Shown: positions 23,861 to 30,450 of the stretch, in pieces
Layout: the number at the start of each line of letters is the position of its first letter
How positions within the stretch are numbered: position 1 is the stretch's first letter
Virus record (IMG/VR): IMGVR_UViG_3300032311_000203
Location: 1-32,103 of that record
Origin: a virus
Reading direction: 5' to 3' (one strand)
DNA: 32,103 bases
The notes under the pieces: generated by a model
Database searches by the model: none
Told to the model about the DNA's origin: nothing
What the model saw: only the letters and a program-made list of their open reading frames with translations
Made by a program: the position numbers and the translations under genes

Positions 23861-24327
23861 TGACTAATCTCTTTAGTATTATCAATACCTGAAGTATATG
23901 GTTCTATACTATATAACTCTCCCTTACGTTCAGTAATAGGACGATATAGTATATTCATTATCTTTACCCAATTATCATCTATTGCAAGGGTATCGTACTT
24001 ACTGATATCTAAATAAGAACCATAACTCATTTGAGATAGGTTAGGTTCAAATCCCCACTTAACCCCTTTCCATTCTACTATCGGAACTAATTCGTGGTCT
24101 ACCTTACTGATGAATGTACCCAATTCATTTCTTAACATATTGTAATCGTTTATTGCTATACCTTTTAGATATTGTGCATCTAAACCACAAAGGGTATGTA
24201 ACATAACTGCTACCATTGCCTCTTCATCATCACCATAGTTGGTTAATTCCTTTTGAAGTGCAAGATAGGTTTTAAGTGATATACCATTCCAATCTGTTGG
24301 AATTGTTAGAGTTATTTGTTTGTTCAT
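23665..24327 (-). CDS. Tail-assembly-chaperone-like protein, upstream half of a frameshift pair
   Basis: This 220-residue protein begins NKQITLTIPTDWNGISLKTY and continues with LMLHTLCGLDAQYLKGI-like helices, then WGFEPNLSQMSYGSYLDISK and WVKIMNILYRPITERKGELY. I recall this family in Bacteroidota phages, where it ends near a GALFFF motif and continues in another frame. Here GALFFFLHL is coded by GCATTG followed by nine T and CTT. The last 50 unshifted residues look less natural than the -1 frame. The gene lies between terminase and fibre, not next to the tape measure, so a tail chaperone role is by analogy only. A simple T-run indel is the alternative to programmed shifting. Confidence 0.7.
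   Translation of the reverse strand: MNKQITLTIPTDWNGISLKTYLALQKELTNYGDDEEAMVAVMLHTLCGLDAQYLKGIAINDYNMLRNELGTFISKVDHELVPIVEWKGVKWGFEPNLSQMSYGSYLDISKYDTLAIDDNWVKIMNILYRPITERKGELYSIEPYTSGIDNTKEISQWGMDIHFGALFFFLHLSTDLVTSIPNYLKELDNHPNTKLILQKSGEVTKQLLNSQGVTLPNSTK
23819..23831 (-). promoter_or_regulatory. Candidate -1 ribosomal slippery site (T9)
   Basis: On the minus strand the sequence is TTG TTT TTT TTT CTT CAT in the upstream frame. Tandem TTT codons satisfy the X-XXY-YYZ slip rule, and a -1 slip after the third TTT gives TCT TCA TTT, entering the longer-conserved-looking frame 23558-23860. I did not find an obvious strong stem-loop just downstream. Confidence 0.55.
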
Positions 24328-24336
24328 ATTGTTATT

Positions 24337-24534
24337 TTAATTAAATCTTGTTGTGTTATTCATTAACTGATGTATAGTAAGTGTCAGTTGTCTTATCTTC
24401 GCATCTCCGTTTCTTACATACGCATCCATTGCTATTATCTTTGCTTTAAGTTCTTCATTCTCTAATCTTACTCCCTGTGCAAAGAGGATTAAATCCTTTA
24501 ACTCCTCTTCTGTCCACGTTTGTTTATCATTCAT
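24337..24534 (-). CDS. Small coiled-coil protein after the large terminase
   Basis: This 65-residue protein begins NDKQTWTEEELKDLILFAQG and continues VRLENEELKAKIIAMDAYVR, a helix with heptad spacing, then IRQLTLTIHQLMNNTTRFN. It is likely a short coiled coil or helical hairpin. It lies nine bases before the chaperone-like gene and 30 bases after the terminase stop. The gap on its upstream side carries a duplicated TTGTTTAACTA element (24541-24566). I cannot name a family. Its place suggests a head- or tail-assembly helper. Confidence 0.6.
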   Translation of the reverse strand: MNDKQTWTEEELKDLILFAQGVRLENEELKAKIIAMDAYVRNGDAKIRQLTLTIHQLMNNTTRFN

Positions 24535-24564
24535 ATTTAGTTGTTTAACTAATTAGTTGTTTAA

Positions 24565-25746
24565 CTAATAACGAACTCCTCCAATAGAAAGTGCGTATGT
24601 TCCTTTCTTTTGTGCAGTTTGTGTTAGTTTCATTAGTGCAACATATCTCAGTGCATCCATTAAGTGGTCTAATCCTTCTTCCGGTACATCAGTTGTGTAT
24701 CCATGTTTATCCGTACTATACTGATACCCATACATCTCATTGATTAGATTCTGTGATGATTTAAGAACGTTTATCTTCCAGTTTTGTAATACTGATATAC
24801 CAAATTTGATACTATCAGGTCCTTTCTTTACTGCCTTAGTATTGAATCCCATACGATATAACTCTTCCACGCTTCGTGGCTCAGATGAATCACACCATAT
24901 TTCATAACTCTTATCTATACCGAATCTATTCAATCTATCCGCAATATCTTTCATTACTAATCCCTTTTCATAAAGTACTTCCTCTACATAAAGGTTTTCA
25001 TTACCATCCTTATATACCGCAACAACTGCAGTAGGGTCTTGTGAGTATCCCCAGTCTAAACCAAATCCAACGAAAGTCGTTTCATTCTCATCCCAATCTT
25101 CTATAATACGGAATTGATAGATTGCCTTATCGTTTGCAGTGAACTCACCTTTACCATAGATACTCCATAACTTTGGATTCTTATGTTGTAGTGCCTCAAT
25201 GGATTCAATCATTTCTTTTGGTAGAAATGGATTATCGTTATAGGTAGTGATGTATCTATCACAATCTACCATTGTTCTTAACCAATGATAAGGCGAGACG
25301 GTAGGGTTATAGGATAGAATTATCTTACCTGATGTACGGATACTCAATTGGAAAAAGGATTCCTCATCCATTTCAGATGCTTCATCTAACCAAAGTATAT
25401 CCGATTTAAACCCCCTTAACTTATCAGGGTCATCTGTATTTACAAAGGTGAAGGTAGTTCCATTCCCCATATGATAAACCCTCTCAGTTGAGTTCCAGTC
25501 ATCTTCCTTCCATATTCCTAAATCAATTAGTATATCTTTGAAATCCTTTATGTTAGTTCTCTTGAGTGAAGGGATTGTCTTTCTGACTATGGAGATATTC
25601 TTTTTAGTTTCTATCCCTTGCACGATTAACCATTGTGTGATACCATAACTCTTTCCACTACGTGTACCACCAATGCATTGTACTACTCTTTGTTTGGATT
25701 CTTGTAGATGTTCAAAACTAACTGTTGTCTGAATGTTTACTATCAT
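24565..25746 (-). CDS. terL: Terminase large subunit
   Basis: This is a 393-residue DNA-packaging motor of the PBSX/Terminase_3 type. The ATPase domain has the Walker A motif CIGGTRSGKSYG (K32), an adenine-region RKTIPSLKRTNIKDF, and Walker B ILWLDEASEM with the catalytic Glu. The C-terminal nuclease domain shows acidic metal sites GLDWGYSQDPTA, IWCDSSEP and EGLDHLMDALRY. It binds the portal, pumps DNA and cuts concatemers. The length matches the family. The start at 25746 overlaps the small subunit gene by 29 bases, implying translational coupling. All key residues appear present, so it should be active. Confidence 0.95.
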   Translation of the reverse strand: MIVNIQTTVSFEHLQESKQRVVQCIGGTRSGKSYGITQWLIVQGIETKKNISIVRKTIPSLKRTNIKDFKDILIDLGIWKEDDWNSTERVYHMGNGTTFTFVNTDDPDKLRGFKSDILWLDEASEMDEESFFQLSIRTSGKIILSYNPTVSPYHWLRTMVDCDRYITTYNDNPFLPKEMIESIEALQHKNPKLWSIYGKGEFTANDKAIYQFRIIEDWDENETTFVGFGLDWGYSQDPTAVVAVYKDGNENLYVEEVLYEKGLVMKDIADRLNRFGIDKSYEIWCDSSEPRSVEELYRMGFNTKAVKKGPDSIKFGISVLQNWKINVLKSSQNLINEMYGYQYSTDKHGYTTDVPEEGLDHLMDALRYVALMKLTQTAQKKGTYALSIGGVRY

Positions 25747-26029
25747 TAGTCTTTTTGATTTCTATAACTACTTTCTCTACTCTATGTGTCAGTTCACCTT
25801 CTAAATCAATGCGAGTTTGTTTTGGTATAACATAATCGATGAAACGAGATGATAACCTCATTGCCTCAGCAGGGTCACTCTTTCTTATCTTATCCAAATC
25901 CTTTTCTATATGTTCTAATTGATTACCAACGATTCTCGTAATAATCTCCTTAATCTCTGCAGTGGTTTTATTCTGTGCACCTTTTGGACGTCCATTCTTA
26001 TTTCCACTCTGTCCCTTTTGAAATGCCAT
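25718..26029 (-). CDS. terS: Terminase small subunit
   Basis: This 103-residue protein starts AFQKGQSGNKNGRPKGAQNK, the KGxSGNxxGRPKGxxNK signature seen at the start of phage small terminases of the DUF5681 type. A helical region follows (TAEIKEIITRIVGNQLEHIE, DPAEAMRLSSRFIDYVIPK) and then a charged tail. The protein recognises viral DNA and recruits the large subunit. The immediate, overlapping position before terL settles the assignment. It is shorter than many TerS proteins but typical for this subgroup. Confidence 0.85.
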   Translation of the reverse strand: MAFQKGQSGNKNGRPKGAQNKTTAEIKEIITRIVGNQLEHIEKDLDKIRKSDPAEAMRLSSRFIDYVIPKQTRIDLEGELTHRVEKVVIEIKKTNDSKHSDNS

Positions 26030-26067
26030 AATTGTTTTGTTTAGCGTTGTAATTTACAATAATAACA

Positions 26068-26613
26068 CTAGCGTGGGGTTTTGTATTGAAAGGTAAATCC
26101 TTTATAGGTCTTTGATACCCTATGTTTAAATATCTTACCTTCAGTTACTCGTAACATTTTATTAATAGTTGCACGATGTAATCCTAATCCGATTGCACAT
26201 GTTACAATACCTTCCCATTCACTATGTCTTTCACCAGTTAGTGCATGAAATACTATTACCGCTCTTCTCTTTAATTCTGCAGCCTTCTTAACTCCATTCT
26301 TCCTAATAGCATCCCACTTACCATCCTCTACTAATTTATGGCCAGTAACTAATCCACCCTTCTTATACTCGTGTTCTTTAAATGGTCCTCTCTTCCTTCC
26401 TGCCTCTACTACTCTCATATAGTTTTGTGATTTGTTCCAACCATAACCATCTCTTTTATTTAATTCCTCTTCCATTACAGTAGCGGTAACGATGTCTGAA
26501 ACCTCTATGGTTTCTGATACATCTCCTTCAGTATAACCTTGCATACGCAATCTTTCTCCTAATGCGTTAGTACATCCCCATTTAATTCCTTTAATATGAT
26601 ATAATGTAAACAT
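26068..26613 (-). CDS. GIY-YIG-like / NUMOD-type DNA-binding protein, possible homing endonuclease
   Basis: This 181-residue protein begins FTLYHIKGIKWGCTNALGER and continues LRMQGYTEGDVSETI and VTATVMEEELNKRDGYGWN. The order (Y-x-I, K-x-GCT, N-L-x-x-R, then an E after an A-rich helix, then GYG) resembles a divergent GIY-YIG domain. The C-terminal part (VTCAIGLGLHRATINKMLRV, then KGFTFQY) resembles a NUMOD1-like DNA-binding helix-turn-helix. Proteins of this type are common in Bacteroidota phages near terminase genes. It lies directly upstream of terS. It could be a homing endonuclease or a packaging-site-binding factor. I am moderately sure of the fold and unsure of activity. Confidence 0.55.
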   Translation of the reverse strand: MFTLYHIKGIKWGCTNALGERLRMQGYTEGDVSETIEVSDIVTATVMEEELNKRDGYGWNKSQNYMRVVEAGRKRGPFKEHEYKKGGLVTGHKLVEDGKWDAIRKNGVKKAAELKRRAVIVFHALTGERHSEWEGIVTCAIGLGLHRATINKMLRVTEGKIFKHRVSKTYKGFTFQYKTPR

Positions 26614-26624
26614 ATGTTTTCGTT

Positions 26625-26996
26625 TTATTCATCATGAGAAAATCCATTTGGATATTCCTTTTGTCTTTGTATCTTTCTATCTAAGATATCCCAATTCATT
26701 TTTTGTCTTTCAGTTGCATTAATCACCTTTATCCAATGAAGGTAATCTTCATCAGTTTGCATTAGGGTGTATATCCTTTCAAAGTATTCTCTCCATTGTT
26801 CCATTGTCATCTTATTCCAAAATGGATACTCACTACGGATTTGAGTTTTTCTTTCAAAATACGCAAGATAATAAGGGTCAGTTTTAGAATGCATGAAGGG
26901 ACGGATATCTTTCTTTTTATCAACTGGTGTATATAACCTATTTTTAGTATAATAGACTCTGCCTGATTTAGAAGTTCTTTTATGTGGACTAGGCAT
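26625..26996 (-). CDS. Unknown basic protein upstream of the terminase block
   Basis: This is a 123-residue protein starting at ATG 26996. An upstream ATG at 27044 would add 16 residues, but they run deep into the HNH gene. It reads PSPHKRTSKSGRVYYTKNRL, then PYYLAYFERKTQIRSEYPFW and MTMEQWREYFERIYTLMQTD. The start is basic and may bind nucleic acid; the rest is aromatic, helical and rich in Trp and Tyr. I cannot name the family. The ATG overlaps the HNH stop by eight bases. The position next to DNA-packaging and endonuclease genes suggests a DNA-linked role, which is inference. Confidence 0.65.
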   Translation of the reverse strand: MPSPHKRTSKSGRVYYTKNRLYTPVDKKKDIRPFMHSKTDPYYLAYFERKTQIRSEYPFWNKMTMEQWREYFERIYTLMQTDEDYLHWIKVINATERQKMNWDILDRKIQRQKEYPNGFSHDE

Positions 26997-27399
26997 TATT
27001 AATTGTTTTTTTAGTACCTCTACCATTACTATGTCTACCTGCATCTCTCTGATGTTTGTTATTTTCTGCGTGTGTACACCATTCTAAGTTATCTATATGG
27101 TTATTACAACGATTGAAATCTTTATGATTAACGCAACGTTTGTTATGTGGATTAGGAATAAAGTGTTGTGCAACTAATCTATGTACCTTCATATTCTTTA
27201 TCTTACCACTATTATCTTTCATATTAACTTTAAGATACTCATATCCAAAATCACAACCTTTCATTATAAATTCAGGTCTTAATTTGTAACCACCCCTATT
27301 ACCAACAGGTGTAGTTCTTTCTAAACTCTTTACTCTACCAAAATTTGATATTTGGTATATTTTGAAACCATCTATTGGTTTCCATATTTCATCTGTCAT
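26989..27399 (-). CDS. NUMOD4 / HNH homing endonuclease
   Basis: This 136-residue protein opens with a NUMOD4 motif, EIWKPIDGFKIYQISNFGRV (residues 4-23). It then has an HNH core, VHRLVAQHFIPNP (72-84), VNHKDFNRCNNHIDNLEWCT (90-109), in which H73, N91-H92 and the later N104 are the expected beta-beta-alpha metal motif. Such genes encode site-specific nickases that spread their own reading frame. It sits inside the operon between a small membrane-protein gene and a packaging-region gene whose start overlaps its stop. It is clearly related to the second HNH gene at 30111-30443. Confidence 0.88.
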   Translation of the reverse strand: MTDEIWKPIDGFKIYQISNFGRVKSLERTTPVGNRGGYKLRPEFIMKGCDFGYEYLKVNMKDNSGKIKNMKVHRLVAQHFIPNPHNKRCVNHKDFNRCNNHIDNLEWCTHAENNKHQRDAGRHSNGRGTKKTINNA

Positions 27400-27409
27400 A
27401 TTATTTATT

Positions 27410-27571
27410 TTATCGTAACTTATTTAGAATCGTTTTAATTAAATCCTCTCTATTAGAGAAATGTAATACCAACATTACCACATCAAAGGAAAGTGCAATG
27501 GAAATCCATACCAAAGCAAATATAAGGTATATTTTGAAAATCCATTGCAGTATTCCCCGTTTCTCTTTCAT
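27410..27571 (-). CDS. Small single-pass membrane protein with a Shine-Dalgarno-like leader
   Basis: A 53-residue frame starts at ATG 27571 and stops 11 bases before the HNH gene. It begins KEKRGILQWIFKIYLIFALV and continues WISIALSFDVVMLVLHF, one or two closely spaced membrane helices with positive residues at both ends. Unlike its neighbours it has AGGAG three bases before the start codon. It lies 16 bases after the sigma-like gene. Candidates include a holin or another small membrane effector, but I see no family-specific motif. Length, charge and fit in an otherwise empty 187-base gap support a real gene. Confidence 0.6.
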   Translation of the reverse strand: MKEKRGILQWIFKIYLIFALVWISIALSFDVVMLVLHFSNREDLIKTILNKLR

Positions 27572-27586
27572 ACTCTCCTAGTAATA

Positions 27587-28147
27587 TTATTCATCATCTC
27601 TTTTAAAGGGATTATCAATTGTGTTTTTTAAATACTTTCTTATTTTCTTTACTGCAATGAATGTAGTTGATTTACTGATACCAATTTTCTTTGCAGTTTC
27701 ATCTAAGGTATCAGTTGACATCCAATAGAGTTCAAAGATTTTACCTGATGGCCATAATCTAGTTCTTTGTAAATCCTTTAGTTCACTTATGACTTGATTG
27801 TGTGCAGTTTCTAATTTGGTATCAAATTCAATATCGTAGATATCCTCATCTGGTAAATCTTTCATCTTTTCTACGATAATAGTTTTATTTAACTTCTTAG
27901 TCTTATTCATAAACCTACTATGTAAGAATTTATTACAATAGAATATATTGTATGAATCTTCGTAAAATAGTTTTGGATTACATTTAATATGAAGATATTC
28001 AAATAACTCCTGCACTAAATCTTCACTCTCTTCACGATTCTTTGTTAGTTTCTTTGCTTCATTTAATAACCATTTATATTTGGTATTGTAAAGCACTTCT
28101 AATCTTTTACTACATTCTGATATTAGTTCTTGACTTCCACTTATCAT
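27587..28147 (-). CDS. Sigma-70-like RNA polymerase factor
   Basis: This 186-residue protein has a region-2-like helix set, YKWLLNEAKKLTKNREESED and LVQELFEYL (residues 24-52), and a region-4 helix-turn-helix, DTLDETAKKIGISKSTTFIA followed by VKKIRKYLK (146-174). Region 2 normally binds the core polymerase and the -10 region; region 4 reads the -35 region. It is shorter and more divergent than ECF sigmas, as in phage late sigma factors. A phage switch in transcription is likely, perhaps of the repeated TTTG-N20 promoters here. It overlaps the upstream gene by four bases, and stands between small unknown genes and the packaging genes. Confidence 0.75.
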   Translation of the reverse strand: MISGSQELISECSKRLEVLYNTKYKWLLNEAKKLTKNREESEDLVQELFEYLHIKCNPKLFYEDSYNIFYCNKFLHSRFMNKTKKLNKTIIVEKMKDLPDEDIYDIEFDTKLETAHNQVISELKDLQRTRLWPSGKIFELYWMSTDTLDETAKKIGISKSTTFIAVKKIRKYLKNTIDNPFKRDDE

Positions 28148-28353
28148 TTATTACTTATATAGTTACGAAGAGTATCTATTGCACGAACCCAATGTCCTGC
28201 TGCGGATTGACACATGCATGGTTGGACTTCTCTTTCTCCTCTTATGTGATTAAACATATTCCAAACGTAACTTGCTTTGTTTTCTGGTATTCTCGTAGAT
28301 ATTTCACTTAATACCGATTTCAATTCAGTTAATTCTGTTTCATTTAATTCCAT
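28144..28353 (-). CDS. Small unknown protein with a CxC motif
   Basis: This 69-residue protein reads LNETELTELKSVLSEISTRI followed by VWNMFNHIRGEREVQPCMCQ and SAAGHWVRAIDTLRNYI. The CMCQSAAxxWxxAxxxLRxYI pattern is one I recall from short helical Bacteroidota phage proteins next to regulatory and packaging genes. No activity is known to me. The pair of Cys with a nearby His could bind a metal. Its stop overlaps the sigma-like gene's start by four bases, so the two should be made together and may act together. Confidence 0.65.
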   Translation of the reverse strand: MELNETELTELKSVLSEISTRIPENKASYVWNMFNHIRGEREVQPCMCQSAAGHWVRAIDTLRNYISNK

Positions 28354-28358
28354 AACTA

Positions 28359-28664
28359 TTATTTTACTTTTGGTGATGGAGTTGGACCTTTTGGTGTAGG
28401 AGTTCCAACTTGTGTAGTTGGTGCATTACTAATATCAATTGGACTATTAAAATCTAAAAATTGTTTGATTTGTATAATTCCTGGATGATTACCCGGAAAT
28501 GCTATTCCTAACATTGAAAGGATTAAAACTAAATCATTTACTGATGTTAATTTACTCCAATCAATCATATAGGCTTTATCTGATTGTGGAGTTTGACCTG
28601 GGTTAAGTGTTCCATTTATATCTAAAAATGAACTACCACTTACTGCTGTTGTAATTTGTGACAT
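28359..28664 (-). CDS. Unknown protein with a Pro/Thr-rich tail
   Basis: This 101-residue protein starts SQITTAVSGSSFLDINGTLN, has a helical centre (SVNDLVLILSMLGIAFPGNH, IIQIKQFLDF) and ends in a Pro/Thr/Lys-rich tail (TPTPKGPTPSPKVK). The central Leu/Ile segment is too short and broken for a clear membrane anchor. I recall similar small proteins at this point of Bacteroidota phage late operons, but cannot name a role. The short gaps to both neighbours fit one transcript. The tail looks disordered, perhaps a linker to a partner. Confidence 0.6.
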   Translation of the reverse strand: MSQITTAVSGSSFLDINGTLNPGQTPQSDKAYMIDWSKLTSVNDLVLILSMLGIAFPGNHPGIIQIKQFLDFNSPIDISNAPTTQVGTPTPKGPTPSPKVK

Positions 28665-28678
28665 ATTGTTTGTTTTGT

Positions 28679-28900
28679 TTAAAATAATTTGATATCATTA
28701 CATCTTCCATCATAGGAAGGATTTGTTAATCTATTAAGAAATTGTTTACGCGAACAGCAACCGCAATCATTTAGATTGAAGAAGGTTTTAGCAATAAAAA
28801 GTGATATTTTTTCACCATAACCTAAACTGAAGAAATGGATACCTGATTCTATCCAATCGCCTAAACGAATGGATTCTTTAAATTGTTTGATACGATTCAT
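28679..28900 (-). CDS. Small protein with a DCGCC motif
   Basis: This 73-residue basic protein reads MNRIKQFKESIRLGDWIESG, then GEKISLFIAKTFFNLNDCGC followed by CSRKQFLNRLTNPSYDG. The LGDxIE...DCGCxxRKxxLN pattern is one I know from small Bacteroidota phage proteins close to packaging genes. The C-G-C-C cluster and a later Cys could bind zinc. The first half is an amphipathic helix and may touch membranes. It lies 14 bases upstream of gene 28359-28664. The role is unknown. Confidence 0.65.
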   Translation of the reverse strand: MNRIKQFKESIRLGDWIESGIHFFSLGYGEKISLFIAKTFFNLNDCGCCSRKQFLNRLTNPSYDGRCNDIKLF

Positions 28901-28957
28901 TGTATTTGTTTGTGTAGCTATAAGTATATGTAATCTGAGTTTCCGAAAAATAATGAG

Positions 28958-29278
28958 CTATAACCCTAATTTATGTAAATTATTCTGTTGGATTTCTTTT
29001 TTACAATTCCATCTATGATAAGCCATAAATGATTTCCATTGTTTGTATGTAATACTCATTGGCTCTTTAGCAGTAATTAAATTAATATTTTTCAATATTA
29101 CATCTGAATAAGGAATTGATATATCAGTATCTTTACTAGCAATGTTATAACATTCTTTAAGAATAGGAATGATATCAGTTTCGAAATCTAAAGATTGAAA
29201 CTCTATTAGATTTTTCTCTTCCCAATTTTCTTTTTGTTGTTGTGAAATAAATTTGGAAGTATAGGTGTGTTGATTCAT
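28958..29278 (-). CDS. Unknown protein, second gene of the late operon
   Basis: This 106-residue protein begins NQHTYTSKFISQQQKENWEE and continues LIEFQSLDFETDIIPILKEC and NLITAKEPMSITYKQWKSFM, ending in a basic stretch with WNCKKEIQQNNLHKLGL. It has a mixed helical character and no motif I can name. It starts two bases after the stop of gene 29281-29490, so the two are cotranscribed from promoter P4. Early place in the operon hints at regulation rather than structure. Confidence 0.6.
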   Translation of the reverse strand: MNQHTYTSKFISQQQKENWEEKNLIEFQSLDFETDIIPILKECYNIASKDTDISIPYSDVILKNINLITAKEPMSITYKQWKSFMAYHRWNCKKEIQQNNLHKLGL

Positions 29279-29280
29279 AA

Positions 29281-29490
29281 CTAATTAGTTTCGGTTTCAT
29301 CTGAATCATTAATTGCATCAGTAAAGATTCTTATATCTTCACTAAATTCATGTAAATCAGTCTTTTCAATAATGTATTCAAAATAAGTTTCATCAATCTT
29401 ATTAGAGAAATTTAAATGAATACCTTGTTTACTCCATTCAATTTGAAGTGAATCACCTCCTGAGGTGTAAGTTTTTTCAATTTTTACCAT
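29281..29490 (-). CDS. Small acidic protein, first gene of the late operon
   Basis: This 69-residue protein reads VKIEKTYTSGGDSLQIEWSK, then GIHLNFSNKIDETYFEYIIE and ends DAINDSDETETN. It looks like a small beta sheet followed by a helix and a very acidic tail, and I do not recognise it. The ATG is about 25 bases downstream of the start expected from promoter P4 (29523-29554). As the first gene of a long transcript it could be a regulator, for example an acidic protein binding a basic partner; this is inference. Confidence 0.6.
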   Translation of the reverse strand: MVKIEKTYTSGGDSLQIEWSKQGIHLNFSNKIDETYFEYIIEKTDLHEFSEDIRIFTDAINDSDETETN

Positions 29491-29522
29491 AACGTATTTG
29501 TTTTAATTTTAAATAATTTATA

Positions 29523-29554
29523 TAAAGATACAACATTATTTTGATATTTCCAAA
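29523..29554 (-). promoter_or_regulatory. Promoter P4, start of the long structural operon
   Basis: TTTG (29554-29551) with the extension GGAAATATC, then exactly 20 bp and TATCTTTA (29530-29523), one base from TAnnTTTG. It is the only clear promoter ahead of genes 29490 down to the tail, so it may start the late transcript of more than 28 kb. Confidence 0.6.
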
Positions 29555-29559
29555 TAATC

Positions 29560-29944
29560 AGTAAGTTATTTTAATAAAGAGTACCAACCCATTACTGAAT
29601 CGCTAATAAGTTAGGGGTGTATACATTTTTTTTAATACATTTATCCAAATTCAGTAATAATAGTGTTGTTTAGTAGACGTATTTATTCCTATAAAGCTTC
29701 AGAGTTCATATACTTGTGAGATTTCACCTCCTACAATATATTACTTTACGTCTCTTACTGTCTCCGTTACAATACACTAACTTACCCTTTATAGGCCAAA
29801 GGTGTTCCTCCCACTTACGACTCCTTCCCAACTGATTAATTGAGCCAGAGAAATGATTTACTATATCATTTAGGACACTACGGATGAATGTTTGAAAGTG
29901 TTATACCGCACTTAAAGTTCTTCGGTTGAAGATGTTGGGACAAT
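29560..29944. other. Gene-poor region without an ATG-started gene
   Basis: No ATG-started frame longer than a few codons is present on either strand, and I see no tRNA shape. The stretch has slightly higher G+C than its surroundings. It contains an inverted repeat (ATTACTGAA near 29593, TTCAGTAAT near 29652), an AGGAGGTGA on the minus strand (29732-29724), a CTTCGGTTGAAG mini-hairpin near 29920, and an open frame of 58 codons with no start codon (29724-29900). A noncoding RNA or decayed gene is possible. Confidence 0.4.
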
Positions 29945-29999
29945 AAAAAACCTGTCACAAAGTATCTTCGGTTGAGAACAAAGAAACCAGACAGGTTTT
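29945..29999 (-). terminator. Intrinsic terminator closing the accessory block
   Basis: A perfect 10-bp stem, AAAACCTGTC (29947-29956 on plus) with GACAGGTTTT (29990-29999), has a 33-base loop. On the minus strand the stem ends in T6. It follows the HNH gene and the small open frame and separates the accessory genes from the late operon. Confidence 0.75.
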
Positions 30000-30015
30000 A
30001 ATTATATAAAGTGAA

Positions 30016-30120
30016 TTATATTCTAATTAGAAACTTTGTTGGTTTTTTCTTTGTTCTCGAATATAAATATGCACCTAAAGTCCCAAACACGAAGAATGTG
30101 GAAAAATAATTTATTTTTTT
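30016..30120 (-). pseudogene. Start-less remnant of a small membrane protein, 3' of the HNH gene
   Basis: An open frame of 34 codons with no ATG runs from inside the HNH gene's end to 30016. It reads INYFSTFFVFGTLGAYLYSR then TKKKPTKFLIRI: one hydrophobic segment followed by a basic tail, very like a small membrane protein. A GTG in the middle could start a 24-residue version. Its 5' end may have been cut off when the HNH gene inserted. It could also be a chance frame in A/T-rich DNA. Confidence 0.35.
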
Positions 30121-30443
30121 TTATACCTACCTTCTAAACTAGATTGTTGTAGATTCATTTTTTGTGTACCCCAATATAAATTATCACTTTTATTATTATA
30201 GGTATTATGGTCTTTGTGACATACAATATTATATTCGGAAGGATTTGGATTCACAACAAAATGTTGAGCAACTAAACGATGTAATTTAACAGTAACTTTT
30301 TTATTATTTTTTGATAATACATTCAAAACATACCTGTCATATCCATTTATTTTTATAGTATTTCTTTTAACATTTAAAATGTTTCCATATGATGAGATTT
30401 TATATAACCCTTCATATCCATTTAAATCTTTCCAAATTTCCAT
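30111..30443 (-). CDS. NUMOD4 / HNH homing endonuclease, second copy
   Basis: This is a 110-residue protein from ATG 30443; the frame extends to a TTG at 30458, but MEIWKDLNGYEGLYKISSYG is the natural NUMOD4 start. The HNH core is LHRLVAQHFVVNP followed by IVCHKDHNTYNNKSDNLYWG, with the first His, C-H pair in place of N-H, and the later Asn. The usual N before the central His is Cys here, a change that may lower activity. It shares LHRLVAQHF with the HNH gene at 26989-27399 (there VHRLVAQHF). The gene follows the acetyltransferase gene with seven bases between. Confidence 0.85.
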   Translation of the reverse strand: MEIWKDLNGYEGLYKISSYGNILNVKRNTIKINGYDRYVLNVLSKNNKKVTVKLHRLVAQHFVVNPNPSEYNIVCHKDHNTYNNKSDNLYWGTQKMNLQQSSLEGRYKKK

Positions 30444-30450
30444 AATTTTA

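Noticed and set aside
28901-28957. A promoter like P1-P4 before gene 28679-28900
   Set aside because: TTTCGGAAAC lacks TTTG and no good -7 box lies 20 bp further.
29724-29900. A 58-codon minus-strand frame ending in WEEHLWPIKGKLVYCNGDSK-like sequence
   Set aside because: There is no start codon, and its codon use (AAG for Lys) differs from neighbours. A frame of this length without a start is not rare by chance; it is kept only as part of the unexplained region.
29500-30110. A tRNA or group I intron in the gene-poor region
   Set aside because: No T-loop or acceptor stem and no intron core could be drawn, and the neighbouring HNH gene is free-standing.
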